DNA of 64,000 bases from Pseudonocardia xinjiangensis (lineage in GTDB: Bacteria > Actinomycetota > Actinomycetes > Mycobacteriales > Pseudonocardiaceae). A program made the translations under genes and the position numbers. The stretch is from NCBI RefSeq assembly GCF_012911925.1, contig NZ_JAAXKY010000015.1:1-64000 (forward strand). Reading direction: 5' to 3'. Positions 54,030-63,432 of this stretch are shown here, piece after piece. The notes under the pieces were generated by a model. That model worked only from the letters and a program-made list of their open reading frames with translations, ran no database searches and was not told where the DNA came from. Every line of letters begins with the position of its first letter. The stretch's first letter is position 1.

Positions 54030-54779
54030 ATGAGTGGACAACTCACCGGCAAGGTCGCCGTGATCACCGGAGGTACGAGCGGGATAGGGCTGGGTATCGC
54101 GCGCCGCTTCATCGCGGAGGGCGCGCAGGTGTTCGTCACCGGGCGCCGAAAGACGCAGTTGGACGCCACCGCGGACGAGCTCGGATCCCAGGCCGTCGCC
54201 GTGCAATGCGACGTGAGCGATCTGGCCGACCTCGACCGGCTCTACGACATAGTGAACGAGCGGGCCGGACGGATCGACGTCCTGGTGGCCAATGCGGGCG
54301 ACCCCACCGTCGCCGCCCTCGGCGACATCACCGAGGAGCATTTCGACGCCTCGTTCGCCACCAACGTGAAGGGGGTCGTCTTCGGCGTGCAGAAGGCGAT
54401 TCCGCTGCTGTCGTCAGGAGCGTCCGTGATCCTGATCGGGTCGACCACGTCGGTGCGGCCTGATCCCGGCCTCGAGGTCTACGGCGCCACGAAGGCGGCG
54501 CTGCGCAACTTCGCGCGCAGCTGGACGGTCAACTCGAAGGCTCATGACTTCCGGGTCAACGTGCTGAGCCCGGGCCCGACCAGGATTCCCGCGCTGCTGG
54601 GTCTCGCGCCCGTGGACGAGCAGGCCGCGCTCCTGGACCGGTTCGCCGCCACAGTGCCGCTCGGCCGCATCGGTGATCCCGACGAGATCGCTGCGGCCGC
54701 GACGTTCCTGGCGTCGGACGCCGCGGGGTACGTCAACGGCGCCGAGTGGTTCATCGACGGCGGCTACGCACAGGTCTGA
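54030..54779 (+). CDS. Short-chain dehydrogenase/reductase, copy 2
   Basis: The 249-aa paralogue has [12 protein letters not shown] (VLVANAGDP), Ser in [21 protein letters not shown] with Tyr-X3-Lys, and LSPGPTRIP. It lies 14 bases after copy 1 behind GGAGGTAGC and shares the [11 protein letters not shown] segment with it, so it is a tandem duplicate. Same operon. Confidence 0.9.
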   Translation: MSGQLTGKVAVITGGTSGIGLGIARRFIAEGAQVFVTGRRKTQLDATADELGSQAVAVQCDVSDLADLDRLYDIVNERAGRIDVLVANAGDPTVAALGDITEEHFDASFATNVKGVVFGVQKAIPLLSSGASVILIGSTTSVRPDPGLEVYGATKAALRNFARSWTVNSKAHDFRVNVLSPGPTRIPALLGLAPVDEQAALLDRFAATVPLGRIGDPDEIAAAATFLASDAAGYVNGAEWFIDGGYAQV

Positions 54780-54822
54780 ATCCTCGGCCTCCTTCCCATC
54801 CGCACCTTCAGAGAGGGCGACC

Positions 54823-55215
54823 ATGCCCGAGAGCAACCTGCGCGACTTCTACGAGCGCTACATCGAGGCGCTCAACGCCCACGAGTTCGACCGCATGCAC
54901 GAGTTCATCCACGACAGCATCACCCTGCAGAGCGAGCCGGGCACCCGCGACGATGTCATCGCCCAGTTGCGCGGGATCGCCGATGCAGTTCCCGACTTCC
55001 ACTGGGAGACCCAGGAAATCGCCATCAACGGAGATCGGCTGGCCGCGCGACTGATCAACACCGGAACTCCCGTGAAGGAGTGGCTCGGGGTGGCTCCGAG
55101 CGGCGCGTCGATCGAGATCGTCGAGTACGCCATCTACACGGTCCGCGACGGACGGTTCCTGCACATGTCAGCCATGCACGACGCCGAGGCCCTGCAGCGC
55201 CAATTGGCGGGGTGA
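54823..55215 (+). CDS. SnoaL-like/NTF2-fold polyketide-cyclase-type protein
   Basis: The 130-aa protein has a SnoaL/NTF2-like cone fold: [58 protein letters not shown], and [18 protein letters not shown]. It is an enzyme or ligand-binding protein in small-molecule pathways; not necessarily polyketide. ATG 54823 follows GAGAGGG. It is the last gene of the TetR-controlled group, with a hairpin after it. Confidence 0.85.
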   Translation: MPESNLRDFYERYIEALNAHEFDRMHEFIHDSITLQSEPGTRDDVIAQLRGIADAVPDFHWETQEIAINGDRLAARLINTGTPVKEWLGVAPSGASIEIVEYAIYTVRDGRFLHMSAMHDAEALQRQLAG

Positions 55216-55234
55216 GACAGGAGTCCACGAGATG

Positions 55235-55256
55235 GCCCCGGCCGAAGGGTCGGGGC
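55235..55256. terminator. Hairpin after the SDR/SnoaL operon
   Basis: A 9-bp stem (GCCCCGGCC with GGTCGGGGC, one G-T pair) closes on GAAG, 19 bases after the SnoaL stop and followed by TCTCTC. It also lies near the end of the convergent DHFR-like gene. Confidence 0.6.
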
Positions 55257-55308
55257 TCTCTCGTCGGTGAGGCTTCACCGCACACCAGTCGATTGCCGGA
55301 CCCCGCGC

Positions 55309-55848
55309 CTACTTCCGCACGCGGAAGCGGAGCATCGTCACGGGACCCGACTGCGTGTTGTTGAACGGTTCCAGGTCGATCCTGCCGAGGCCCGACGTCG
55401 AGAAGCGCACGCCGTCGCCGAGCAGCACCGGCAGGACATACACCAGGACCTCGTCGACGAGCCCTCGCTGCAGGCACTGGCTGGCCACGTCGGCACCGAG
55501 GATCTCCAGGTCCTTCCCACCCGCGGCAGCGCGCGCCGTGGCGACGGCCTCCGCGAGGTCGCAGGTGAGGAAGGTGACCCCTCGCTCCGGCTCGTCCGGC
55601 GGCCGGTGCGTCAGGACGAAAATCGTCCCCCCGTCGTAGCTGGTGTCCTCGTCGGACATCCGCTTGCCGACCTCGTGGGTGCCCCGGCCGACGAGCATGG
55701 CGCCGGTGGCGTCCATGACCTCGGGAAACGCGTACTTGTTGTACTCGAGGACCCAGTCCATCGCGTTGTCGGGGCCGGCGATGAAGCCGTCGAGCGACAT
55801 CGCTCTGTTCACAACGACCTTGCCCAGGTCAGCATCCGTATCGGTCAC
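55309..55848 (-). CDS. RibD_C/dihydrofolate-reductase-like protein, second copy
   Basis: The 179-aa protein has VVVNRAMSLDGFIAGPDNAMDWV, MLVGRGTHEVGKRM, FVLTHRPPDE and GADVASQCLQRGLVDEVLVYVLPVLLGDGVRF. It is in the same family as the gene at 51814 but belongs to a different subgroup. GTG 55848. It stands alone next to tRNA-Thr. Confidence 0.85.
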   Translation of the reverse strand: MTDTDADLGKVVVNRAMSLDGFIAGPDNAMDWVLEYNKYAFPEVMDATGAMLVGRGTHEVGKRMSDEDTSYDGGTIFVLTHRPPDEPERGVTFLTCDLAEAVATARAAAGGKDLEILGADVASQCLQRGLVDEVLVYVLPVLLGDGVRFSTSGLGRIDLEPFNNTQSGPVTMLRFRVRK

Positions 55849-55964
55849 GCCGGTTACGACCTGGCGCAGTTGACGAACTCATCGGCGGCGACGGAGCAAT
55901 CCGCGGATCGCCTCGGGGCGACCGCGCCGAGGGCAGGCCGTACTTCCTGTCATCGGCCGAGATG

Positions 55965-56041
55965 TGGAGCCGCCTTGGGGAGTCGAACCCCAGACCTACG
56001 CATTACGAGTGCGTCGCTCTAACCGACTGAGCTAAGGCGGC
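55965..56041 (-). tRNA. tRNA-Thr (anticodon CGU)
   Basis: The minus strand folds as a tRNA: acceptor GCCGCCT/AGGCGGC, D-arm with TAGCTCAGTCGGTTAGAGC, anticodon stem ACGCA/TGCGT with loop CTCGTAA (anticodon CGT, reads ACG), and T-arm CTGGGGTTCGACTCCCCAG. The 3' CCA is encoded (TGG at 55965-55967 on the plus strand). No duplicated tRNA end or integrase suggests an integrated element. Confidence 0.95.
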
Positions 56042-56171
56042 CGATGGTGCGCGCTCAGTGTAGCGACCGCCTCCGCGCCCCCGACGCCCACCGTCCGCTG
56101 CCGGTCGCCCTGTCCGCCACGCCCTGGACCGGCCGATACAGTTGCCCGACTCGGCGTCAGGAGAGATCCAC

Positions 56172-56900
56172 ATGGAGGACCGTCCGTTGAAGCTGATCGA
56201 CCTGGGGTACGTCAGCGAGCTGTACCGCGAGTTCGCGGGCGAGCTGGCTGCCGTGGGGAAGGCGCAGCGCGAGTACGCCGAGTCGATGAAGGCGACGATG
56301 ACGCCCCAGCTCGACGACCTCGAGGCGGAGATCACCTACCTGCTGCTGCGGGCCACCAAGCCGAGTTCCGTGATGGAGCTCGGGACGTTCCACGGGTGGT
56401 CGACGACGTGGATCCTCAGCGCGCTGCGGGACAACGGGTCGGGGCATCTGCACAGCTTCGACATCATCGACAACGTGGTGCGCAACGTGCCGGAGGACCT
56501 CGCCGAGGGCCGGTGGACGTTCGTGAAGGGCGACATCAAGGACACCCTCGACCAGGTGCCCGCCGACATGGGCTACCTGTTCGTCGACGCCGCGCACAAC
56601 TCGCGCTTCGCCCACTGGTACGTCGAGAACCTGTTCCCGCGGGTGCCGGCCGGCATCCCGGTGAGCGTGCACGACGTCTTCCACTTCCCGGTGACGCTGC
56701 CGCTGCACGAGGGCAAGGTCGTGGTCCGCTGGCTGGACGAGCGGGAGGTCCCGTTCTTCACGCCGTCACGGGCGAAGGCACGCGCCGACTACAACGCCCT
56801 CAACAGTCTGCGCGACGAGCTGGGGCTCGCTCCGATCCGGGGTGCCGGCGACAACCCGATGATCTATTTCACGATGCCCGCCCTGCCGGCCCGGGTCTGA
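56172..56900 (+). CDS. Class I SAM methyltransferase, Methyltransf_24-like
   Basis: The 242-aa protein has motif I as VMELGTFHGWSTTWILSALRD near residue 67, then SFDIIDNVV, and VPADMGYLFVDAAHNSRFAHWYVENLFPRVPAGIPVSVHDVFH with the acidic pair of that group. The family includes cephalosporin-hydroxylase-like and O-methyltransferases. ATG 56172 follows AGGAGAG, a good site; an ATG-less extension to 56142 is unlikely. Substrate unknown. Confidence 0.85.
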   Translation: MEDRPLKLIDLGYVSELYREFAGELAAVGKAQREYAESMKATMTPQLDDLEAEITYLLLRATKPSSVMELGTFHGWSTTWILSALRDNGSGHLHSFDIIDNVVRNVPEDLAEGRWTFVKGDIKDTLDQVPADMGYLFVDAAHNSRFAHWYVENLFPRVPAGIPVSVHDVFHFPVTLPLHEGKVVVRWLDEREVPFFTPSRAKARADYNALNSLRDELGLAPIRGAGDNPMIYFTMPALPARV

Positions 56901-57065
56901 GCTGCCGCGCCGGACGAGGGCGGCCAGGCGGACGAGCCGGGTCCGGACCCGTGGGGCCGGTGCGACCGCGAGGGCGAGCCGGTAGGCGTCGGCCTCGGCG
57001 AGCAGGGCACGGTGGCGGTCGTTCGCGACTGCGGCGGTGAAGATCTCGCTGAACACTGTGGTCAC
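56766..57065 (-). CDS. Small hypothetical protein
   Basis: The product (99 aa from GTG 57065, or 96 from GTG 57056 with a better-spaced AAGGA) has VFSEIFTAAVANDRHRALLAEADAYRLALA, an amphipathic helical start of the kind seen in short actinobacterial proteins. The last 45 codons lie antisense to the methyltransferase and look non-coding, so the true end may be earlier. Function unknown. Confidence 0.45.
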   Translation of the reverse strand: MTTVFSEIFTAAVANDRHRALLAEADAYRLALAVAPAPRVRTRLVRLAALVRRGSSDPGRQGGHREIDHRVVAGTPDRSEPQLVAQTVEGVVVGACLRP

Positions 57066-57188
57066 GTCCTTGTTTCCGGTGGTGGGCGACGTGTTCCACG
57101 ATCGGCTGTGCGGAGCCTCCGGACATCCGTGGCCGGCACGGAGCGGACACGGAACTGCTGGTCGGTGCCGTCCGTGCGTGCCGCGGTG

Positions 57189-59996
57189 TCAGACGAGCGT
57201 TGCGCCCATGACGCGGAGCGCCGACTCACCTCGGGCCCGCTCGGCGCCACCGGCGAGGACGAGGCTGCGCGCCCACTGGTAGCGGCAACCGGCAGCCTCC
57301 AGGGCGCGGGCCGCAGCCAGCACGCCCGCGCGGTCGCCCGCGGCGAGGGCGGCAGCGCGGTCGACGATCGCGGCCGCAACCGGGTTGTCGCCGATGGCCG
57401 GACGGACGGTCGAGGCGCGCTCGGCCGCGGCCGGCTGGTCGGCGAGGACCGCCGCCTCCACCCACAGTGCCCCGTACCAGGGACGCCAGATCCCCTGGTA
57501 CCAGCCGTGGATCTCGTCCGGGGGGACGGCGAGCAGGCGCAGCGCCTCATCGGGCTGATCGAGGTGGAGCAGCACGAGCGCGTCGAAGAACGCGCGAGGG
57601 TTCTTGTCGTGCAGCGGGCGGCACAGGGGTTCCAACGCGTTGAAGATCGACATCCAGGTGGCGCGGCTGTCGTCCTCACCGCGCAGGCCGTGCACCGTGG
57701 CCACCGCGTGGGCGGCCCGGCGGAGCGTGGGGACGCGCGGCCGGCCCGCCCGCTCCCAGCCCTCCCGGAAACGTTCGCCGGCAGCGACCACGCCGTCCCA
57801 ATGACCGTCCAGCAGGGCCACGGTCAGCAGGCGCGCGACCGCGACGTGGCCGACCTCGCGGTGCAGGGGCAGATCCCGGACGCGCTCGGCGACCCGCCTC
57901 GCCTCCCGCAGATCGCCCGCCGCGATCGCCGACTCGACCGCCATGATGTGGGCGTCGGACAGCTCGAACCCCGCGTCGGCGTCGAGCGCCACCGGGGCCA
58001 GCAACTCGATGCGCCGCAGCGCGCTCGCCAACGCCGCACGCGCCTCACCCCCGGCGAGCTGCACGGTGGTGAGCCGGTCCAGCGCCGCGCTCTCGGCCAG
58101 CCGGTCACCCGCTCGCCGCGCCAGCTCCAGCGCTCGCTCCCCTGCCTGCGCCGCCCCCGGATCGGTCTCGGGCACCACGAACGCCTCCGCCGTGGCGAGC
58201 CGCGCCTGGGCGACGAGGTCGCCGCCCGCGTGCCGCCGGGCCTCGTCCAGCAGCGCGCGCACCACGTCCGGCGACGCCGGGTGGGCGAAGGTCCCCGGGC
58301 CCCGGTTCATCAGCTCTGCGGCCTGGGCCAGCTCCCGGGCGGCACGCTCCGGCTCGTCCGCGCGCAGGGCCGCGGCCGCAGCGGCGCGGCGCAACCGGAC
58401 CGCCTCCTCGCCGGCCAGCTGCGCTTCCGCCGCGCCCGCAGCCATGTGCAACGCCACGGCGGCCCGCGCGTCGTCCGGGGCCAACGCGGCAGCCTGCTCG
58501 TAGCGCCACTGCGCCTCCCTCGACAGGCCGCGACGGTGGCACAGGGCCGCGAGCAGCCCCTTCCCCTCGTAGGCGACCTGACGATGCTCCGGACGGGGTG
58601 CGAACCAGGCGAGGGTGGCTCTCAGCTCGTCGGCGAGCCGGTCGAAGGTCGTCCGCCACCCGACGGCCTCGACGGCGGTGTCGGCGAGCAGGGCTGCCCC
58701 CGCCTCGCCCGACCAGCGCAGATGCCGCGCCCGGCACTCGACGAGCTCCCCGGTGTCCTCGAGGAGCTCGGCACCGTACTGACGGACGGCCTCCAGCACC
58801 CGGTAGCGGGTGCCGTCGGACGCCGTCGTCGGCACCAGCAGGCTGTGGTCGGCGAGCGCGGCCAGGTGCACGCCGATGTCGCGCACCGCCACCGGAGCCC
58901 AGCCCGCCACCGCCGCCGCGTCCTCGGCGCGGAACGGCCCGGCGAACACCGCCGCCCGACGCAGCACCGCCTGCGCCTGCTCGTCGAGCAGGGCGTAGCT
59001 CCAGTCCAGCATCGACCGCAGCGAGCTGTGCCTGCTGTCCACGCGGCGCGCGCCGGTGAGCAGCTGGAGCCGGTCGGCCAGGCCGGCCTCGAGCCCGTCC
59101 ACCCCCAGCGAGGGCAATCGGGCCGCCGCCAGCTCGATCGCCAGTGGCACACCGTCCAGGCCGCGGCAGATCCGCGCGATCCGGCTCCGATCCGCGGCGG
59201 TGACCGGAAAGCCCGCCGCGGCGGCGCGTTCCTCGAAGAGCGTGGTGGCGTCACCGCCCTCGGCATCGTCCCCGACCGGGACGGACATCCCGGCCACCGG
59301 GACGACCCGCTCGAACGGCAGCAGCAGCCGCGCGCGGCTCGTCGCCAGCACGACGAGCCCGGGGCTGCGTGCCAGTAGCCGCTCCACCAGCAGCGCGACC
59401 CCGTCCAGCAGGTGCTCGCAGTTGTCCAGCACGAACAGGGCCTGGCGGTCGGCCGCCCACGCGAGCACCGTGTCCTCCGTCGACCTCCCCTGCTGCTCGC
59501 CGAGCCCGATCGCCCCGGCCACCGCCGAGGCGACCATCAGGGGATCGGACACCGGCACCAGGTCGGCGTACCACACGCCGTCGGCGAACCGCCCGCTCAC
59601 ATCGGCGGCCACCGCCAGCGCGAGGCGCGTCTTCCCGACCCCGCCCGGCCCGACGGCGGTGACGAGCCGGGGCCCGCTCAGAGCGGCCGCGAGCTCGGCC
59701 CGCTCGCTCGTCCGGCCGACGAAGGACGTGAGCGGCGACGGCAACGGGGCGACCCGCCGGGACGTGTCCCCGGACGGGGCGGGATCGCGCGACCGCTGCG
59801 CGGCGAGCAGCGACAGGGCACGCCGATCGCTCGCCCCGAACTTGCGCAGCAGCGACGACACGTGGCTCTCGACCGTGCGGATCGAGATGAAGAGGCGGGT
59901 GGCGATCTCGGCGTTGGTGAGGTGTTCGCCGACCGCGGCGAGCACCTCGGCCTCGCGAACGGAGATGGACGCCTCCGCAACCCCGTCCTGCTTCAC
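57189..59996 (-). CDS. LuxR-type regulator with N-terminal HTH and ATPase
   Basis: The 935-aa protein has its GerE/LuxR HTH at the N-terminus (SVREAEVLAAVGEHLTNAEIATRLFISIRTVESHVSSLLRKF, about 12-53), then an NB-ARC-like ATPase with Walker A AVGPGGVGKTRL (114-125) and LFVLDNCEHLLDG, and a long helical TPR-like C-terminus. Most LuxR-ATPases (LAL) carry the HTH at the C-terminus, so this is the reversed layout. GTG 59996. Adjacent to holB on the same strand; the signal is unknown. Confidence 0.85.
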   Translation of the reverse strand: MKQDGVAEASISVREAEVLAAVGEHLTNAEIATRLFISIRTVESHVSSLLRKFGASDRRALSLLAAQRSRDPAPSGDTSRRVAPLPSPLTSFVGRTSERAELAAALSGPRLVTAVGPGGVGKTRLALAVAADVSGRFADGVWYADLVPVSDPLMVASAVAGAIGLGEQQGRSTEDTVLAWAADRQALFVLDNCEHLLDGVALLVERLLARSPGLVVLATSRARLLLPFERVVPVAGMSVPVGDDAEGGDATTLFEERAAAAGFPVTAADRSRIARICRGLDGVPLAIELAAARLPSLGVDGLEAGLADRLQLLTGARRVDSRHSSLRSMLDWSYALLDEQAQAVLRRAAVFAGPFRAEDAAAVAGWAPVAVRDIGVHLAALADHSLLVPTTASDGTRYRVLEAVRQYGAELLEDTGELVECRARHLRWSGEAGAALLADTAVEAVGWRTTFDRLADELRATLAWFAPRPEHRQVAYEGKGLLAALCHRRGLSREAQWRYEQAAALAPDDARAAVALHMAAGAAEAQLAGEEAVRLRRAAAAAALRADEPERAARELAQAAELMNRGPGTFAHPASPDVVRALLDEARRHAGGDLVAQARLATAEAFVVPETDPGAAQAGERALELARRAGDRLAESAALDRLTTVQLAGGEARAALASALRRIELLAPVALDADAGFELSDAHIMAVESAIAAGDLREARRVAERVRDLPLHREVGHVAVARLLTVALLDGHWDGVVAAGERFREGWERAGRPRVPTLRRAAHAVATVHGLRGEDDSRATWMSIFNALEPLCRPLHDKNPRAFFDALVLLHLDQPDEALRLLAVPPDEIHGWYQGIWRPWYGALWVEAAVLADQPAAAERASTVRPAIGDNPVAAAIVDRAAALAAGDRAGVLAAARALEAAGCRYQWARSLVLAGGAERARGESALRVMGATLV

Positions 59997-60030
59997 GCGG
60001 GTGATTCTGCCCGGAGGTACGACCCCCTGA

Positions 60031-61182
60031 TCAACCCCGATGCAGGGCCGTCATCATCGACTCGACGGCGATCTCCGGCTTGACGTTCTGGTCCAGCGCC
60101 GTGCGACAGGCCAGCACGGCCTCCAGCCTCCGCAGCACCGACTCGGGCGACCACTCGGCTGCGGCCCGCCTGATGTCGGCGGAACGGTCGGGGTTGGTCA
60201 ACGCCACCTGCGCGCCACTGCCCGCCACCAGGGTGTCGCGGAAGAACCCGGCCAGATCGACCAGCGCGCGGTCGATCGCGTCGCGCTGGGTGCGCGTGTT
60301 GCGCGACTTCTGCTGGCGCTCCAGGTCCTTCTCCGCGGCCTTCGCCCCTCGGGCGGCCGCGGCGACGCCCTTGCCCACCCCACCCGCACCCATGGCGACG
60401 GCCAGCTCCTCGCGCTCGGTGGCGTCGCGGGTCTCGCTCAGCTCGGTGGCCTCGGCCTTCGCGTTGCGCACCAGCTCACCGGCGTAGGCGAACGCGTCGC
60501 CCAGCCCGCGGATCCGCATCGGCAGCGACAGCACGGTCTCGCGGTACTTGCGGGCGTCGGCGTCGCGGGCCAGCCTGCGGGCCCGGCCGACGTGGCCACC
60601 CGCGACCGACGCGGCCCAGCTCGCCGTCTCCGCGTCGATCCCGTCGCGACGCACCAGCACGTCGGCGATGGCCTCGGGCGCCGGTGTGCGCAACGGCACC
60701 GGCCGGCACCGCGAGCGGATGGTGATCTGGACGTCCTCCGGGTGGTCGGACGGCGCGCACAGCAGGAAGATCGTCTGGTCGGGAGGTTCCTCGATGAACT
60801 TGAGCAGCGCGTTGGCGGCGTTCTCGGTGAGCCGGTCGGCGTCGGTGATGATCAGGATCTGGTAGCGCCCGCTCACCGGACGGCGGGCGGCGGACTGCAC
60901 GAGCTGCCGCATCGACCGCACCGAGATCGACAACCCCTCCGGGACGACCTCCCGCACGTCCGAGTGGGTGCTCGCCATCACCGTGTGGCAGGACTGGCAG
61001 TGCCCGCAACCGTGGAGCGGGCACTGCAGCGCGGCCGCGAACGCCCGTGCCGCCACCGACCGCCCCGAGCCCGGTGGGCCCGTGAACAGCCACGCGTGGG
61101 TCATCGCGGCAGGGTTCTCGGCGGCGGCGCTCAGCTCGGCGACGGCGGACGGCTGGCCGACGACCTCGTCCCACACGGTCAT
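60031..61182 (-). CDS. holB: DNA polymerase III subunit delta'
   Basis: The 383-aa AAA+ clamp-loader subunit has a Walker A-like GPPGSGRSVAARAFAAALQC, a zinc module CPLHGCGHCQSC near residues 53-64, the SRC motif in IRSRCRPVPL, and the delta' C-terminal domain. It loads the sliding clamp with delta and gamma/tau. ATG 61182. Its genomic neighbour, the MFS-thymidylate-kinase fusion, is the usual tmk-holB arrangement. Confidence 0.93.
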   Translation of the reverse strand: MTVWDEVVGQPSAVAELSAAAENPAAMTHAWLFTGPPGSGRSVAARAFAAALQCPLHGCGHCQSCHTVMASTHSDVREVVPEGLSISVRSMRQLVQSAARRPVSGRYQILIITDADRLTENAANALLKFIEEPPDQTIFLLCAPSDHPEDVQITIRSRCRPVPLRTPAPEAIADVLVRRDGIDAETASWAASVAGGHVGRARRLARDADARKYRETVLSLPMRIRGLGDAFAYAGELVRNAKAEATELSETRDATEREELAVAMGAGGVGKGVAAAARGAKAAEKDLERQQKSRNTRTQRDAIDRALVDLAGFFRDTLVAGSGAQVALTNPDRSADIRRAAAEWSPESVLRRLEAVLACRTALDQNVKPEIAVESMMTALHRG

Positions 61183-61192
61183 GGCCGGACCG

Positions 61193-63217
61193 TCACGGCG
61201 CGGTGGGAGCCGGGGCCGGGGCCTGCGGGACCGCGTCGTCGTCCGATGTGGCCGGCCGCTGGGGCAGGAGCGGCTGGATGCCGCTGAAGACCCGCTCGGC
61301 CACCTCGTCGGACGTGCCGTCGGCGTCGATGACGACGTAGCGGTGGGGCTCGGCGGCTGCCATGCGGGTGAGCAGCCGCTGCACCCGCACGTGCTCCTCA
61401 CCGGAGATGCCGCGGGCCTCGGTGGAGGGCTCCTCGGGGGCGCGGTCGAGCAGCACGGACACGTCGGGGCGCAACCTGCCGGTGGCCCACGCTGCGAGGT
61501 TCTCCAGCTCACCGGGGTCGAGCTCGGACTGCGCCCGGTCGGCCGCCACGCCGAACTGCACCAGCGGGCTCACCAGGAAGCGGTCGACCACCACCACGGC
61601 GCCGCTCTCCAGCGCGGGCCGGACGACGCGCTCGACCTGGTCGGCCCGCACCGCCGCAGCGGCCAGTGCCTTCGCCCGCCTGCCCGACAGCGCCGCCTCC
61701 CGGGTGGCGGCGGCCCAACGCTCACGGTCGCGCTCACCGTCGTCGAGCACGACCACGACATGACCGGCGTCGCGCAGGCGCGTGGCCAGCCGCGCGGCCT
61801 GCTCCGTGGTGGCCTCCGCCGGGGCGCCCTCGACGGCGATCAGCAGGCCGGTGCCCGACCGCAGGTCGCCGCGACGCAGCGCGGCGAGCAGGTCGGGCAG
61901 GATCGGCTCGGTGCGGCGGTCGTCCATCTGCCGGTAGGCGAGCATTCCCACGCCCGCGGCGACGAGACCGCCCACCAGCATCACGACGCGGGTGCCGTCG
62001 ACGAGGAACGGGTAGCCGAGCACCTCGATGTGCCGGGCGCTCACCAGGCCGACGAACAGCGGCACCAGCGCCATCGACCCGAGCAGGGTGAGGCGCACGA
62101 TCGACTGCACGAACGCCACGATCCGGCCGCGGATCTCGTCGGCGACCTGCGAGCCGATGATCGTGAGGCCGGTGAGGAACGCGATGCCGGCGAAGCCACC
62201 GACGAGCATGACCGCGACGATCGCCACGAACAGGTGGGGCGCGATGGCCACCAGCACCAGCGCCAACCCGGCGGCGACGATCGCGGCGCCGAACAGCCGG
62301 TTGTGCGGGAGGCGGCGCGCCAGCCGCGGCGCGGAGCCCATCCCGAGCGCGAGCCCGACGAACACGGCGGCGAACAGCACTCCGTACGCGGCGTTGCCGC
62401 CACCGAGGCTGGCCGCATACAGCGTGGCCGAGCCCACGACGGTGCCACCGGCCGCGAAGGCGCCGACGATGCCGAACACCAGGCCGCGCATCATCGGAGT
62501 GCGCACGACGAACGCCGCGCCGTCGCGCATCATGGCGAGCACGCCGGGCGCGACAGCCCGGTTCCCGATCGCGCGGCCGGAGATCTCCGGGATGCGGAAC
62601 CAGACGGTGAGCGCGATGACCAGGTAGGCGATCCCGCTCAGGACCAGCGCCACGAACACCATCGACAGCGCCGAGCCACCGAAGAACGAGCCGGCGCTGG
62701 AGAGCAGCGTGAACAGACCTGCACCGGTGATCACCGCGACGCCGTAGGTCATGACCAGCGCGAGCTGGTTGGCCGTCTCGACCTGGTCGGGCCTGCGCAG
62801 CAGGTTGGGTACGGAGGCGTCCTTGGACGGGATCCAGAACAACGCGCAGATCTCGATGAGGAACGTGGCGACGAACAGCCACCACAGCGAGCCCAGCAGC
62901 GGGATCGACACGAACAGGCCGAACCGCAGCAGGTCGCACACGACCATCACCCGGCGCCGGTCGAACTTGTCGGCGAGCGCACCCGCGAGTGGACCGAGGA
63001 CCAGCGCAGGCAGCAGCTTGGTGGCGACGACGCCACCCAGCGCGAAGCTCTGCGCCTGGTAGCCGCTGGTGAGCTGGGTGGCCAGCGCGGACAGCGCCAG
63101 CAGGCTCAGCCAGTCGCAGGTGGCCGAGACGGATGTGACCAGCCACAACCGGCGGAAAGCGGGGATCGCCAGCACGCTGCGCACGCGGTGCGAGGTGGGC
63201 GCCGACAGCTCCGGCAT
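61193..63217 (-). CDS. MFS transporter fused to a degenerate thymidylate kinase
   Basis: The 674-aa protein joins a 12-helix MFS domain (about 15-425: VLAIPAFRRLWLVTSVSATCDWL, GALADKFDRRRVMVV) to a thymidylate-kinase-like domain (about 455-650). The kinase keeps DRFLVSPLVQFG (DRY/F site), RPDVSVLLDRAPEE and the terminal helices, but its P-loop reads GAPAEATTEQ where the family has GGDGAGKSTQ: the catalytic Lys and two of the three Gly are lost with no frame break. The MFS-Tmk fusion is known in actinobacteria; a Tmk half without Walker A should not make dTDP. ATG 63217. Confidence 0.88.
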   Translation of the reverse strand: MPELSAPTSHRVRSVLAIPAFRRLWLVTSVSATCDWLSLLALSALATQLTSGYQAQSFALGGVVATKLLPALVLGPLAGALADKFDRRRVMVVCDLLRFGLFVSIPLLGSLWWLFVATFLIEICALFWIPSKDASVPNLLRRPDQVETANQLALVMTYGVAVITGAGLFTLLSSAGSFFGGSALSMVFVALVLSGIAYLVIALTVWFRIPEISGRAIGNRAVAPGVLAMMRDGAAFVVRTPMMRGLVFGIVGAFAAGGTVVGSATLYAASLGGGNAAYGVLFAAVFVGLALGMGSAPRLARRLPHNRLFGAAIVAAGLALVLVAIAPHLFVAIVAVMLVGGFAGIAFLTGLTIIGSQVADEIRGRIVAFVQSIVRLTLLGSMALVPLFVGLVSARHIEVLGYPFLVDGTRVVMLVGGLVAAGVGMLAYRQMDDRRTEPILPDLLAALRRGDLRSGTGLLIAVEGAPAEATTEQAARLATRLRDAGHVVVVLDDGERDRERWAAATREAALSGRRAKALAAAAVRADQVERVVRPALESGAVVVVDRFLVSPLVQFGVAADRAQSELDPGELENLAAWATGRLRPDVSVLLDRAPEEPSTEARGISGEEHVRVQRLLTRMAAAEPHRYVVIDADGTSDEVAERVFSGIQPLLPQRPATSDDDAVPQAPAPAPTAP

Positions 63218-63432
63218 ACGCGCGCTGGTCGGAGCGGACTCGGAACCGATCGCTCCTCACCTCCTCGGCAGGCGGCCGCGCACCGGGCCGGCCTGCGGCG
63301 GACCGGTGGCCGCCGTCGATCGACCAGGGTAGCCGGACGGACCGACTTCATTCGCATCCGGGCGCGTCACTCACAGCGCCTTCTCAGCCCTTCGTGAGAC
63401 TTCTCAGGGAGGGGCCGGCCCGTGTCCCCGTC

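Noticed and set aside
55965-56041. Possible integration site at tRNA-Thr
   Set aside because: No duplicated tRNA end, integrase or phage genes were noticed nearby.
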